Notes under the pieces: model-generated | What the model saw: the letters and a program-made list of their open reading frames with translations, nothing else | The model's database searches: none | Told to the model about the DNA's origin: nothing | Part shown: piece after piece, positions 35,870 to 44,325 of the stretch | Layout of the letters: each line of letters starts with the position of its first letter | Numbering within the stretch: position 1 is the stretch's first letter | Source: Catenuloplanes atrovinosus | GTDB lineage: Bacteria; Actinomycetota; Actinomycetes; Mycobacteriales; Micromonosporaceae | Reading direction: 5' to 3' | Assembly: GCF_031458235.1 (NCBI RefSeq) | Contig: NZ_JAVDYB010000001.1 | Coordinates: forward strand, 8,829,001 to 8,893,000 | Length of the DNA: 64,000 bases | Program-made: the position numbers and the translations under genes

Positions 35870-36859
35870 TCAGGCCAGATCCCGCCGCTGCGTCAGCACG
35901 AACGCCGCGACCGCGGCCGCCACCGTGACCGCGCCGCCGACCAGCGTGCCGTCCACCCAGGTCAGCACGTACTCGTTGGAGCAGTCCACGCTGTAGATCT
36001 CGCACCCGGCGTACGAGCTGTAGAACGTCACCCGCCCGTCCACGAACGCGGCCAGATAACTGGTCAGCATCCACAGGTCCGGCTTCGACGCCTCCACGGT
36101 GGCCAGCACGATCCGCAGCCCGACCTCCCAGAGCACCGCGTACGCCGCCACCACGCCCAGCGCCGCCGCGGTGTGCCGGCCCAGCGCCGCGATCGAGAAG
36201 CCGATCACCGTGCAGGCCAGCACCAGCAGCAGCGAGCGCACGGCCAGCAGCGTCAGATCCGGCCAGAACGTGCCCGACGTGTCACCCGCGAACCCGCTGA
36301 TCGCGCTCACACCCCAGAACGCGCCGATATACCCGGCGACCACCACGACCGAGAGCACGCCCACCGCCGCCGTCACCACGCCCAGCTTCGCGCCCAGCAC
36401 GACGCCGCGCCGCGGCCGCCAGAGCAGCAGGTTCGTCAGGCCGCCGGAGGACATCTCGGCGCCGATGAACGACGCGCCGACCAGGAAGCCGAACAGCGCC
36501 AGGAAGACCGCCACGAAGTACACCAGGCCCGGGATCTCCTTGGCGAACACGAACGTGCCGTAGAGGTAGTCCTCCGCCCGGTAGTCGGCCGGGTCCGGCT
36601 CCACGCACGGCATGGTGGGCCGGCTGCCGGCCGAGCACATCCGGTAGTACTCGCGGTCGTCCGCGAGCCGGTCGGCCGCCTGCCGGGTCGCGTCGCGCAG
36701 CTCCGCGTCGGTCGGGGTGTGCGAGCTGGCCACGGTGCTGACCATCGCGATCAGGCACGCGCCGACCAGGAGCACGGCCATCAGCTGTACGAACCGGCGA
36801 GCCACCAGGCGCCGGAACTCCGCCAGCAGGAGGCTTCCGGTGTGGGTGGGGGTCGTCAT
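35870..36859 (-). CDS. ABC-2-type transporter permease
   Basis: A 329-residue membrane protein with about six helices: one at 23-45, then a roughly 60-residue extracellular loop with cysteines (YRMCSAGSRPTMPC), and the rest from 110 onward. This is an ABC-2 permease of the NosY/YhfI type. The start codon ATG at 36857-36859 overlaps the stop of the ATPase gene as ATGA, so the two are translationally coupled. Substrate unknown; family members export drugs, peptides or lipids. Confidence 0.88.
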   Translation of the reverse strand: MTTPTHTGSLLLAEFRRLVARRFVQLMAVLLVGACLIAMVSTVASSHTPTDAELRDATRQAADRLADDREYYRMCSAGSRPTMPCVEPDPADYRAEDYLYGTFVFAKEIPGLVYFVAVFLALFGFLVGASFIGAEMSSGGLTNLLLWRPRRGVVLGAKLGVVTAAVGVLSVVVVAGYIGAFWGVSAISGFAGDTSGTFWPDLTLLAVRSLLLVLACTVIGFSIAALGRHTAAALGVVAAYAVLWEVGLRIVLATVEASKPDLWMLTSYLAAFVDGRVTFYSSYAGCEIYSVDCSNEYVLTWVDGTLVGGAVTVAAAVAAFVLTQRRDLA

Positions 36860-37866
36860 CGGGGCACCTCCGGCTGGACCGTGAACTCGTTCAGCGCCGA
36901 CGGCGGCGCGGGCGGCAGCACCGAGTCGTCCACCTGCTTCGCCTCGCCCGACGCGGGCGCGGTGTCGGTGAGCCGCAGGAAGACGCTCTCCAGGTCCGGC
37001 GTGAGCGGCGACAGCTCGGAGATCCACAGCCCCTGGCCGCCGAGCAGTTCGGTCAGCCGGGCCGGCTCCGTGACGCGGTGCGCCACCAGGTGGTCCGGCG
37101 CGGCCGTCACCGCGACGCCGGCCGCGCTCAGCGCCTGCGCGGCCCGGGGCAGGTCGGACACCCGGATCCGGAAGTCGCCGCGGTCGAAGTCGTCCAGCAC
37201 GCCGCTGACCGGCCCGGCGAGCACCCGCCGGCCGCGCGAGATGATCGTGACCGAGTCACAGATCAGCTGGATCTCGCCGAGGATGTGACTGGAGATCAGC
37301 ACCGTCACGCCCTGCGCCGCGAGCGCGCGGACCAGCTCGCGCATCTCCCGGATGCCGGCCGGGTCCAGCCCGTTCGCCGGCTCGTCCAGGATCAGCAGCT
37401 CCGGCGCCTTGAGCAGCGCGGACGCCACGGCCAGGCGCTGCTTCATACCCAGGGAATAGGTCTTGATGATGTCCTTGCCGCGCTCCCGCAACCCGACCTG
37501 GGCCAGCACCTCCTCCACCCGCGTCTGCGGCACGCCGCCCGCGGTCGCCAGCAACGAGAGCATGCGGCGCCCGCTGAAGTTGCCGAAGAACTGCGGGCTC
37601 TCCACGATCGCACCGACCCGGCCGATCACCTGCGGCAGCGCGGACGGCGAGGAGTGGCCGAGAATCCGCATCTCGCCGGCGTCCGCGCGGACCAGCCCGA
37701 GCAGCGCGCGCAGCGTGGTGGTCTTGCCCGACCCGTTCGGCCCGAGAAACCCGTGCACCTGCCCCGGCTCGACCAGCATGTCGAACCCGTCCAGCGCGCG
37801 GTGCGTCCCACCGCGCAGCCTGCGGTAGCCCTTGCGGAGCCCCGCGATCTCGATCACCGGAGGCAT
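36856..37866 (-). CDS. ABC transporter ATP-binding protein (drug/peptide export type)
   Basis: A 336-residue ATPase. Walker A GPNGSGKTT is at 42-50, the signature YSLGMKQRL at about 146, Walker B LLILDEPANGLD follows, and the switch His is in SSHIL. The C-terminal extension of about 110 residues is typical of CcmA/DrrA-like exporters. Coupled to the permease downstream by a 4-bp overlap. Confidence 0.92.
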   Translation of the reverse strand: MPPVIEIAGLRKGYRRLRGGTHRALDGFDMLVEPGQVHGFLGPNGSGKTTTLRALLGLVRADAGEMRILGHSSPSALPQVIGRVGAIVESPQFFGNFSGRRMLSLLATAGGVPQTRVEEVLAQVGLRERGKDIIKTYSLGMKQRLAVASALLKAPELLILDEPANGLDPAGIREMRELVRALAAQGVTVLISSHILGEIQLICDSVTIISRGRRVLAGPVSGVLDDFDRGDFRIRVSDLPRAAQALSAAGVAVTAAPDHLVAHRVTEPARLTELLGGQGLWISELSPLTPDLESVFLRLTDTAPASGEAKQVDDSVLPPAPPSALNEFTVQPEVPR

Positions 37867-38024
37867 CCGTCTCCCCTCGTCGTCACGCGGGCAGCCTACG
37901 GCCCGGCCGTCCCCGGTCGCGGCATTGCCGAGGTGTCGCCCGTGACGACCGCCACGCCGCGCGGGATGCGCGAACGAGTTCCCCAGCCGGGGCGCCGCGG
38001 AGAATGCGTGGTTGGATGGGAAGC

Positions 38025-38813
38025 GTGTCTGAGGATCTCGTGATCGCCCTGGAGTCGGCCGGCGTCGTTCGTTCCGGCACGCACCTGCTGCGGGACGTGA
38101 GCTGGCAGGTCGAGCTGGACGAGCGGTGGGTCGTGCTGGGCCCCAACGGCGCCGGCAAGACCACCCTGCTCAACCTGGCCTCCGGCCGGCTGCACCCGAC
38201 CACGGGCACGGTCCACGTGCTGAACGAGCGGCTCGGCCGCACCGACGTCAACGAGCTGCGCACCCGGATCGGCATCTCCACCGCGCACCTGGCACAGCAG
38301 ATCCCGGGCGAGGAGCGGGTGGTCGACGCCGTGCTCACCGCGGCCTGGTCGGTGGTCGGCCGCTGGCGGGAGCGCTACGAGCGGCAGGACGAGGCGCGCG
38401 GCCGGGCGCTGCTGCACCAGTTCGGCGTGGGACACCTCGCCGACCGTACGTTCGGCACGCTCTCCGAGGGCGAGCGCAAGCGCGTGCTGATCGCCCGCGC
38501 GCTGATGACCGACCCGGAGCTGCTGCTGCTCGACGAGCCGGCCGCCGGGCTCGACCTGGGCGCGCGCGAGGACCTGGTCGGCCGGCTCGCCACGCTGGCG
38601 ATGGACCCGGACGCGCCGGCCACCGTGCTGGTCACCCACCACGTCGAGGAGATACCGCCCGGGTTCACCCACGCGCTGCTGCTGCGCGAGGGCGCGGTCG
38701 TGGCGCAGGGCCTGCTGACCGACGTGATCACCGGCGACAACCTGTCGAAGGCGTTCGGCCTGCCGCTGGTGGTGGAGCGCTCCGCCGGGCGGTACACCGC
38801 CCGTGCGGCCTGA
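38025..38813 (+). CDS. Solitary ABC ATPase, ModF/YlmA-like
   Basis: A 262-residue ATP-binding protein with GPNGAGKTT (39-47), LSEGERKR and LLLLDEPAAGLD. It belongs to the group of stand-alone ABC proteins such as YlmA and ModF that occur without permeases; some associate with metal or ribosome functions, but the role is unclear. GTG 38025 is preferred over ATG 38004 because homology begins there and GATGGGAAG lies just upstream. Ribokinase follows 24 bp later on the same strand. Confidence 0.85.
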   Translation: MSEDLVIALESAGVVRSGTHLLRDVSWQVELDERWVVLGPNGAGKTTLLNLASGRLHPTTGTVHVLNERLGRTDVNELRTRIGISTAHLAQQIPGEERVVDAVLTAAWSVVGRWRERYERQDEARGRALLHQFGVGHLADRTFGTLSEGERKRVLIARALMTDPELLLLDEPAAGLDLGAREDLVGRLATLAMDPDAPATVLVTHHVEEIPPGFTHALLLREGAVVAQGLLTDVITGDNLSKAFGLPLVVERSAGRYTARAA

Positions 38814-38837
38814 TCCCGGCTTCGGAAAGGTGCGCGG

Positions 38838-39731
38838 ATGACTCGGGTGGTCGTCGCCGGCAGCGCGAACATGGACCTGGTCGGCATCGCGCCGCGGCTG
38901 CCGCGGCCCGGCGAGACCGTGCTCGGCACCGAGTTCCTGCAGATGCCCGGCGGCAAGGGCGCCAACCAGGCGATCGCCGCCGCCCGGGCCGGCGCGCAGA
39001 CGTGCTTCCTGGGCGCGATCGGCTCCGACTCGTTCGGCGTGACGCTGAAGGCCCGGCTCGGCGCCTCCGGCGTGGACGCGTCCCGGGTCCGGATCGTCTA
39101 CGGCACGTCCGGCGTCGCGGTCATCATGGTCGACACCAGGGGTGAGAACTCGATCATCGCGACGCCCGGGGCGAACGCCGCGTTCACCCGCCTGACCGAC
39201 CAGGAACTCGCCGCCGTACGCGAGGCCGACGTGCTCCTCTGCCAGCTCGAGATCCCGCTGGAGACCGTCACCGAGGCCGCCGTCGCCGCCCACGCCGCCG
39301 GCACCCGCGTCATCCTCAACGCCGCCCCCGCCCGCACGCTCCCGCCCGACCTGCTCGACGCCGTCGACCTGCTGGTGGTCAACGAGGGCGAGGCCGCCAC
39401 CATCACCGGCAGGGGCCGCGACGAGCCCCGCGCCCTGCTCGACTACGTCACCCGCGCCGTCCTCACGCTCGGCGCCGAGGGTGCCTGCTTCGTCGACCGC
39501 GACGGCACCGACCTGCGCGTCCCCGCCTTCCCGGTCCAGACCGTCGACTCCACCGCCGCCGGCGACGCCTTCACCGGCGCCCTCGCCGTAGCCTGGGGCG
39601 AGGGCCGCCCCCTCCCCGACGCCGTCCGCTGGGCCGCCGCCGCCGGCGCCGCCTGCGTCCGCCGCCTCGGCGCCAGCAACTCCCTCCCCATGCGCTCCGA
39701 CATCGACGCCCTCTTCGCCACCACCCCCTAA
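38838..39731 (+). CDS. rbsK: Ribokinase
   Basis: A 297-residue PfkB-family sugar kinase that phosphorylates ribose at O5. N-terminal GGKGANQA (38-45) is the ribose-binding motif, and the C-terminal signature reads DSTAAGDAFTGALA with catalytic Asp243 (AAGD instead of the usual GAGD, a tolerated change). Length matches the family. No ribose transporter is nearby; GGAAAGG lies 9 nt before ATG 38838. A hairpin follows the stop. Confidence 0.92.
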   Translation: MTRVVVAGSANMDLVGIAPRLPRPGETVLGTEFLQMPGGKGANQAIAAARAGAQTCFLGAIGSDSFGVTLKARLGASGVDASRVRIVYGTSGVAVIMVDTRGENSIIATPGANAAFTRLTDQELAAVREADVLLCQLEIPLETVTEAAVAAHAAGTRVILNAAPARTLPPDLLDAVDLLVVNEGEAATITGRGRDEPRALLDYVTRAVLTLGAEGACFVDRDGTDLRVPAFPVQTVDSTAAGDAFTGALAVAWGEGRPLPDAVRWAAAAGAACVRRLGASNSLPMRSDIDALFATTP

Positions 39732-39745
39732 CCCACACCGCCCCA

Positions 39746-39769
39746 GCGGCGCCGCACTGTCGGCGCCGC
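39746..39769 (+). terminator. Hairpin terminator after rbsK
   Basis: Nine-base-pair stem GCGGCGCCG with loop CACTGT, 15 bp after the rbsK stop. The adjacent 14-bp direct repeat GGCGCCGCACTGTC allows a second register. Confidence 0.65.
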
Positions 39770-39903
39770 ACTGTCGGCGTCGATCAAGGGCGGATTCCGG
39801 CGCATCGATCTCTAATCACGTGAATTGCGCCTAGATCGACGGGAGTGGGCGTGCCGGGGCGCGCGATCGGCGCGCGGGTGGGGGTGGACAGGCCGGAGGG
39901 GGG

Positions 39904-40299
39904 TTAGGCGTCGCCGTTTTTTTCGTTGCGGAGTTCGGGGTTGTGGGGGTCCTCGTCGTGGCGGAGTTGTTCCTCGCGGCGGCGGAGGTCGTCCTCCCAG
40001 CGCTCGAACAGTTCACGGTCGCGGCGGGCCTTGTCCGCGTCGAGGGTGCGGAGGAAGTCCGGGTCGTCGTCGGGGGCCGTGGGGCGGCGAGGGGTGGAGT
40101 CGGCGCCGTCGGACGGGCGGGAGCGGCCGGTCGTGAACCAGAGGATCGGGCCGGCGACCGGGATGAACACGATCACGGCGGCCCAGAGCAGGCGGGGCAG
40201 GCGCCGGATCTGCTCCGGCTCCGCGGAGAGACAGCTGATCAGGGCCACGACCGCCATCGCGATCTGCAGCAGGAAGACGAGCGCGAACAGTCGAGCCAT
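39904..40299 (-). CDS. PLDc_N-domain membrane protein
   Basis: A 131-residue protein with two N-terminal helices (about 4-22 and 38-56) and the PLDc_N motif LPRLLWAAVIVFIPVAGPILWF. A long charged cytoplasmic tail follows, probably coiled (about 80-131, rich in Asp, Glu and Arg). The domain alone gives no activity; such proteins are common, uncharacterised actinobacterial membrane proteins. Convergent with rbsK. Confidence 0.82.
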   Translation of the reverse strand: MARLFALVFLLQIAMAVVALISCLSAEPEQIRRLPRLLWAAVIVFIPVAGPILWFTTGRSRPSDGADSTPRRPTAPDDDPDFLRTLDADKARRDRELFERWEDDLRRREEQLRHDEDPHNPELRNEKNGDA

Positions 40300-40344
40300 C
40301 TCGCAATGATGCCGCGCGAAACGCCGGATCGGCAGTCAGTGCCG

Positions 40345-40659
40345 TCAGAGGATCATCAAAACGGCACCGATGATGACGTAACCGGCCGTCAGTATCGCGC
40401 ACAGTAGTAACACTCGGGCGTTGAGTGAGGTGCGGCCGTGCCGTAGGGCGGCCACCCGGCGCCGGGTCGCCAGCACCGCGACCGCGCAGGCGGCGAGCGC
40501 GGCGAGCGCGCCGCCCGCGGCGACCGGGGCGCCGGCGTCGGAGGTGAGCGCCAGGCGCAGCGCCAGCAGCGTGACCGCGGCGAAGGACAGCGCGGTGCGT
40601 CGCCAGGCCAGGCCGGTCCGGATGATCGGTACGCCGGGTCCGTGCACCGGCTGGGTCAC
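40345..40659 (-). CDS. DUF202 membrane protein, short copy
   Basis: A 104-residue protein with three predicted helices and the DUF202 opening TGLAWRRTALSFAAVTLLALRLAL (about 13-36). GTG at 40657-40659 overlaps the stop of the upstream DUF202 gene as GTGA, so the two are co-translated. Function unknown; the family is often encoded as pairs. Confidence 0.85.
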   Translation of the reverse strand: MTQPVHGPGVPIIRTGLAWRRTALSFAAVTLLALRLALTSDAGAPVAAGGALAALAACAVAVLATRRRVAALRHGRTSLNARVLLLCAILTAGYVIIGAVLMIL

Positions 40660-41051
40660 GGCGTCTCCTGCGCGGCCTGGTAGATCAGGATCGCGGCGAG
40701 CGCCAGCGCGCCGAGCGTGACGCCGCCGGCCAGCAGCGCCGGGAAGTGCGAGGGCGGCAGGTCCTGGTCCAGCCGCATCGCCCGTTCGGTGCGGGTCCAG
40801 TGCCGTACGGAGTGGAACGCGACCGCGCCGCCGAGTGCCAGCAGCACCACCGCGATCGTCTCGCGCAGGTACGTCAGCGGCATCCGCGGCAGGAACTGGA
40901 ACGCGGCCAGCCCGCCGGCCACCAGCGCCAGCCCGGTGCGGATCCAGGCGAGGAAGGTGCGCTCGTTGGCCAGCGAGAAGCGGTAGTCCGGCGTGGAGCC
41001 GACCCGCTGGACGTCCGCGGGGTCGAACCAGCTCTTGAGCAGCGCGCGCAC
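40656..41051 (-). CDS. DUF202/YidH-like membrane protein, long copy
   Basis: A 131-residue protein with three helices. SLANERTFLAWIRTGLAL (about 26-43) is the YidH/DUF202 hallmark. It starts at GTG 41051 and is coupled to the shorter DUF202 gene downstream. It is divergent from a GNAT gene with about 50 bp between. Confidence 0.88.
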   Translation of the reverse strand: MRALLKSWFDPADVQRVGSTPDYRFSLANERTFLAWIRTGLALVAGGLAAFQFLPRMPLTYLRETIAVVLLALGGAVAFHSVRHWTRTERAMRLDQDLPPSHFPALLAGGVTLGALALAAILIYQAAQETP

Positions 41052-41105
41052 GCGGTGAGCCTAACCGGCTGGCGGTAACCCGCGCGCTGTGCTGGGCTGG
41101 TGCTC

Positions 41106-41921
41106 GTGACCACACCGGATCTCCACGCCACCGACCTGCTCGCCGCGTACGACTCGCAGCTGCGCGCACACCTGCCCGACCCGCTGCCGGCCGGCGCCAC
41201 GGTCGAGCGGGACGGCCCGCTGGTGCGGCTGCGCGGCCTGGACGAGGGCGGCTTCATCACCTACCCCGACCTGGGCGGGCTCGACGGTGCGGAGCTGGAC
41301 GCGCTGATCGCCCGGCAGACCGCGTACTTCGCGGAGCGCGGCGAGAGCGTGGAGTGGAAGCTGCACGGTCACGACCGCCCCGCGGACCTGGCGGACCGGC
41401 TGCGCGCGGCCGGGTTCGTGCCGGAGGCGACGGAGACCGTGGTGGTCGGCGCGGTCGCGCCGCTCGCGGCCGCGGTGCCGGTGGTGCCCGAGGGGGTACG
41501 CCTGCGCGAGGTCACCGCACGCGCGGACCTGGACCGGATCGCCCGGCTCGGGGAGATCATCTACCCGGGTACGTCCCGGCAGTGGTGGGCGGACGCGATG
41601 GAGCGGGAGATCGCGGCCGACCCGCAGTCGGTGACGATCGTGGTGGCGGAGACGGACGACGAGGCGCGCACCGTGGTCTGCGCCGCCTGGATCCGGTACG
41701 TCGCCGGCACCGCGTTCGGCACGCTGTGGGGTGGCGGCACGCATCCGGAGCACCGGCGGCGCGGCATCTACAAGGCGCTGGTGGCGTACCGGGCGCGGCT
41801 GGCCGACCAGCGCGGGTTCACGCTGCTCCAGGTGGACGCGTCCGACTCCAGCCGCCCGATCCTGGAACGGCTGGGCTTCACGCCGCTGACCACCACCACG
41901 CCGTACGTGTTCCGCCCCTGA
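41106..41921 (+). CDS. GNAT-family N-acetyltransferase, two-domain
   Basis: A roughly 271-residue protein. The C-terminal half is a GNAT domain with HPEHRRRGIYKALVAYRARL as the acetyl-CoA-binding segment and a final strand LERLGFTPLTTT. The N-terminal 110 residues appear to be a degenerate second GNAT-like domain (VEWKLHGHDRPADLADRLRAAGF). GTG 41106 or 41100 could start it. Acceptor unknown. Confidence 0.82.
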   Translation: MTTPDLHATDLLAAYDSQLRAHLPDPLPAGATVERDGPLVRLRGLDEGGFITYPDLGGLDGAELDALIARQTAYFAERGESVEWKLHGHDRPADLADRLRAAGFVPEATETVVVGAVAPLAAAVPVVPEGVRLREVTARADLDRIARLGEIIYPGTSRQWWADAMEREIAADPQSVTIVVAETDDEARTVVCAAWIRYVAGTAFGTLWGGGTHPEHRRRGIYKALVAYRARLADQRGFTLLQVDASDSSRPILERLGFTPLTTTTPYVFRP

Positions 41922-41922
41922 C

Positions 41923-42102
41923 TCAGACGCTCCAGAGCGCGCGGACGGCGACGCGGACGCACTCGTCCCGGAGCCGTCCGCAGACGCAGAGATGGTCGTC
42001 GGGGCGCTTCCGGCGGCGGTGGCCGGTCGCGGTCACGCGGCCGGTGAACCACGGTGCCGTCCACCCGGCATCCGCCCGCACTGGAGCGATTTGCACTGAC
42101 AT
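41923..42102 (-). CDS. 59-residue small protein with CxC motif
   Basis: An open frame of 60 codons with a strong ribosome site (GGGAGGAG 8 nt before ATG 42100-42102). The product is basic, with RRRKRPDDHLCVCGRLRDEC (29-48), that is Cys39, Cys41 and Cys48, possibly metal-binding. It ends immediately after the convergent GNAT stop. No family recognised. The ribosome site and the ordered Cys/His/Arg pattern support a real gene, but homology is needed to confirm. Confidence 0.55.
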   Translation of the reverse strand: MSVQIAPVRADAGWTAPWFTGRVTATGHRRRKRPDDHLCVCGRLRDECVRVAVRALWSV

Positions 42103-42185
42103 ATCACGACTCCTCCCGCTGGGTTGACTCTAGCGGTTTCGGGGCGCGCCCGGGTGAGGTGTGTCACTCTCCGTGCGGGGCCGGG

Positions 42186-42205
42186 GTAACTTACCTGCAA
42201 GTAAC
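42186..42205 (+). promoter_or_regulatory. Imperfect palindrome upstream of etfB, probable operator
   Basis: GTAACTTACCTGCAAGTAAC pairs at 7 of 10 positions about its centre. It lies 153 bp before etfB. Read on the other strand it shares GTTACTT and GGTAA with the inverted repeat before the IlvG-like gene, suggesting one TetR-type regulator for both. Confidence 0.4.
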
Positions 42206-42358
42206 ATGGGGCGTGGTCGACCGCACACGCCGGGTGGTTGACCCCGATGACGCAGCCGGGCAAGCCTGAACCTGCCCCGGTTGCTCCCAGGACTTGGTTC
42301 CGGACGAGAATTCAGGCGTCGGGCGAGAACCGTTTAACAGGAGGGTCGTCGAAGCGCG

Positions 42359-43138
42359 ATGAACATTGTGGTACTGGTCAAGCAGGTACCGGACTCCGGT
42401 GCCGAACGGTCTCTGCGTGCTGACGACAACACCGTGGACCGCGGGTCGGCGAGCAACGTCATCAACGAGATGGACGAGTACGCCATCGAGGAGGCGTTGA
42501 AGATCACGGAGGCGCACGGCGGCGAGGTCACGGTGCTGACCATGGGCCCGTCCGGCGCCACCGAGTCGATCCGCAAGGCGCTCTCGATGGGTCCGGCCAA
42601 GGCCGTGCACATCGTCGACGACGCGCTGCACGGCTCCTGCGCCGTCGCCACCTCCAAGGTGATCGCGACCGCGCTCGGCCGGCTGAACGCGGACATCGTG
42701 CTGTGCGGCGCGGAGTCCACCGACGGCCGCGTCCAGGTGCTCCCGCACATGCTCGCGGAGCGGCTGGGCGTCGCCGCGCTCACCGGCGCGCGCAAGCTCA
42801 CGGTCGACGGCGGCACCCTGACCGTCGAACGGCAGACCGAGGAGGGGTACGAGGTGGTCACCGCCTCCACCCCGGCCGTCGTCTCGGTGTGGGACACGAT
42901 CAACGAGCCGCGGTACCCGTCCTTCAAGGGCATCATGGCCGCGAAGAAGAAGCCGGTGGAGACGCTGTCCCTGGCCGACCTGGGCGTGCCCGCGTCCGAG
43001 GTCGGCTTCGCGGGCGCCACCAGCACCGTCGTCGACCACGCGAAGCGCCCGCCGCGTTCCGCCGGTCAGAAGATCGTCGACGAGGGCGACGCCGGCGTGA
43101 AGCTGGTCGAGTTCCTCGCCACCGAGAAGTTCGTCTGA
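42359..43138 (+). CDS. etfB: Electron transfer flavoprotein beta subunit
   Basis: A 259-residue subunit of the heterodimeric flavoprotein that takes electrons from acyl-CoA dehydrogenases. It begins MNIVVLVKQVPDSGAERSL and contains the ETF-beta signature region near VVTASTPAVVSVWDTINEPRYP. AGGAGGG lies 15 nt before ATG 42359. etfA follows after 16 bp. First gene of the block that matches M. tuberculosis fixA-fixB. Confidence 0.96.
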   Translation: MNIVVLVKQVPDSGAERSLRADDNTVDRGSASNVINEMDEYAIEEALKITEAHGGEVTVLTMGPSGATESIRKALSMGPAKAVHIVDDALHGSCAVATSKVIATALGRLNADIVLCGAESTDGRVQVLPHMLAERLGVAALTGARKLTVDGGTLTVERQTEEGYEVVTASTPAVVSVWDTINEPRYPSFKGIMAAKKKPVETLSLADLGVPASEVGFAGATSTVVDHAKRPPRSAGQKIVDEGDAGVKLVEFLATEKFV

Positions 43139-43154
43139 GAAGGGGCCTGCGGAC

Positions 43155-44114
43155 ATGGCAGAGGTTCTCGTCGTCGTCGAGGCCACCGCGGCCTTCGGCG
43201 TGAAGAAGGTCACCCTGGAGCTGCTCACGCTCGCGCGTGAGATCGGCTCCCCGTCGGCCGTCGTGCTCGGCGGCCCCGGCGCCGCCGCGGCACTGACCGA
43301 CAAGCTCGCGGAGTACGGCGCGGAGAAGATCTACGCGGCGGAGAGCGAGGAGATCGACGGCTACCTGGTCGCGCCCAAGGCGACCGTGCTGGCCGAACTG
43401 GTCCGGAGCGTCTCCCCGGCCGCCGTGCTGCTCGCCTCCACCCAGGAGGGCAAGGAGATCGCGGCCCGGCTCGCGATCAAGCTGGACAACGGCGTGCTCA
43501 CCGACGCGGTCGGCCTGGACGCGGACGGCACCGCCACCCAGGTCGCGTTCGCCGGCGCCACGATCGTCAAGTCCAAGGTGACCCGTGGCCTGCCCATCGT
43601 GGCGCTCCGGCCGAACTCGGTCACCCCCGTGCCCGCCCCGGCGAACCCGGCGGTCGAGCCGGTCGCGGTCACCCCGGCCGAGACGGACAAGCTGGCCAAG
43701 GTCGTCGACCGGGTCGCGGAGCAGAAGGGCTCGCGCCCGGAGCTCACCGAGGCGTCGGTCGTGGTGGCCGGCGGCCGCGGCGTGGCCAGCGCGGACAACT
43801 TCAAGCTGGTCGAGGAGGTGGCCGACCTGCTCGGCGGCGCGGTCGGCGCGTCCCGGGCCGCGGTCGACAGCGGCTTCTACCCGCATCAGTTCCAGGTCGG
43901 GCAGACCGGCAAGACCGTGTCCCCGCAGCTGTACGTCGCGCTCGGCATCTCCGGCGCGATCCAGCACCGGGCCGGCATGCAGACCTCGAAGACGATCGTC
44001 GCGGTGAACAAGGACGCCGAGGCGCCGATCTTCGAGCTGGCCGACTTCGGCGTGGTCGGCGACCTGAACAAGGTGGTGCCGCAGGCCGCGGACGAGATCC
44101 GCAAGCGCAAGTAG
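43155..44114 (+). CDS. etfA: Electron transfer flavoprotein alpha subunit
   Basis: A 319-residue partner of EtfB, with the C-terminal FAD-binding domain intact: [20 protein letters not shown] and [17 protein letters not shown] (about 252-290) are the conserved flavin-binding motifs. It forms the electron carrier between acyl-CoA dehydrogenases and the respiratory chain. Followed by a hairpin terminator. Confidence 0.96.
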   Translation: MAEVLVVVEATAAFGVKKVTLELLTLAREIGSPSAVVLGGPGAAAALTDKLAEYGAEKIYAAESEEIDGYLVAPKATVLAELVRSVSPAAVLLASTQEGKEIAARLAIKLDNGVLTDAVGLDADGTATQVAFAGATIVKSKVTRGLPIVALRPNSVTPVPAPANPAVEPVAVTPAETDKLAKVVDRVAEQKGSRPELTEASVVVAGGRGVASADNFKLVEEVADLLGGAVGASRAAVDSGFYPHQFQVGQTGKTVSPQLYVALGISGAIQHRAGMQTSKTIVAVNKDAEAPIFELADFGVVGDLNKVVPQAADEIRKRK

Positions 44115-44128
44115 GGTTTTCACGGCCG

Positions 44129-44162
44129 GGGCCGGGCGCACGTCTCGTGGTGCGCCCGGCCC
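44129..44162 (+). terminator. Hairpin terminator after etfA
   Basis: A 13-bp stem (GGGCCGGGCGCAC with its complement) and an 8-nt loop, starting 14 bp after the etfA stop; TT follows the stem. Confidence 0.85.
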
Positions 44163-44325
44163 TTACCCGTCCGCGCGGCGTCTCGCCGTGCGCGTCCGCC
44201 GGGCCGTCGCGCGGGCCACTGCGTACCGTGGCGATTCTGTGGTTTTGATGGGGTTCGCGGGGTGGCGCCCAGACTGTGGTCAGCGCCGATGGGCCGGTAG
44301 GTAAGGACCGGTACGCTAAGGGGTG

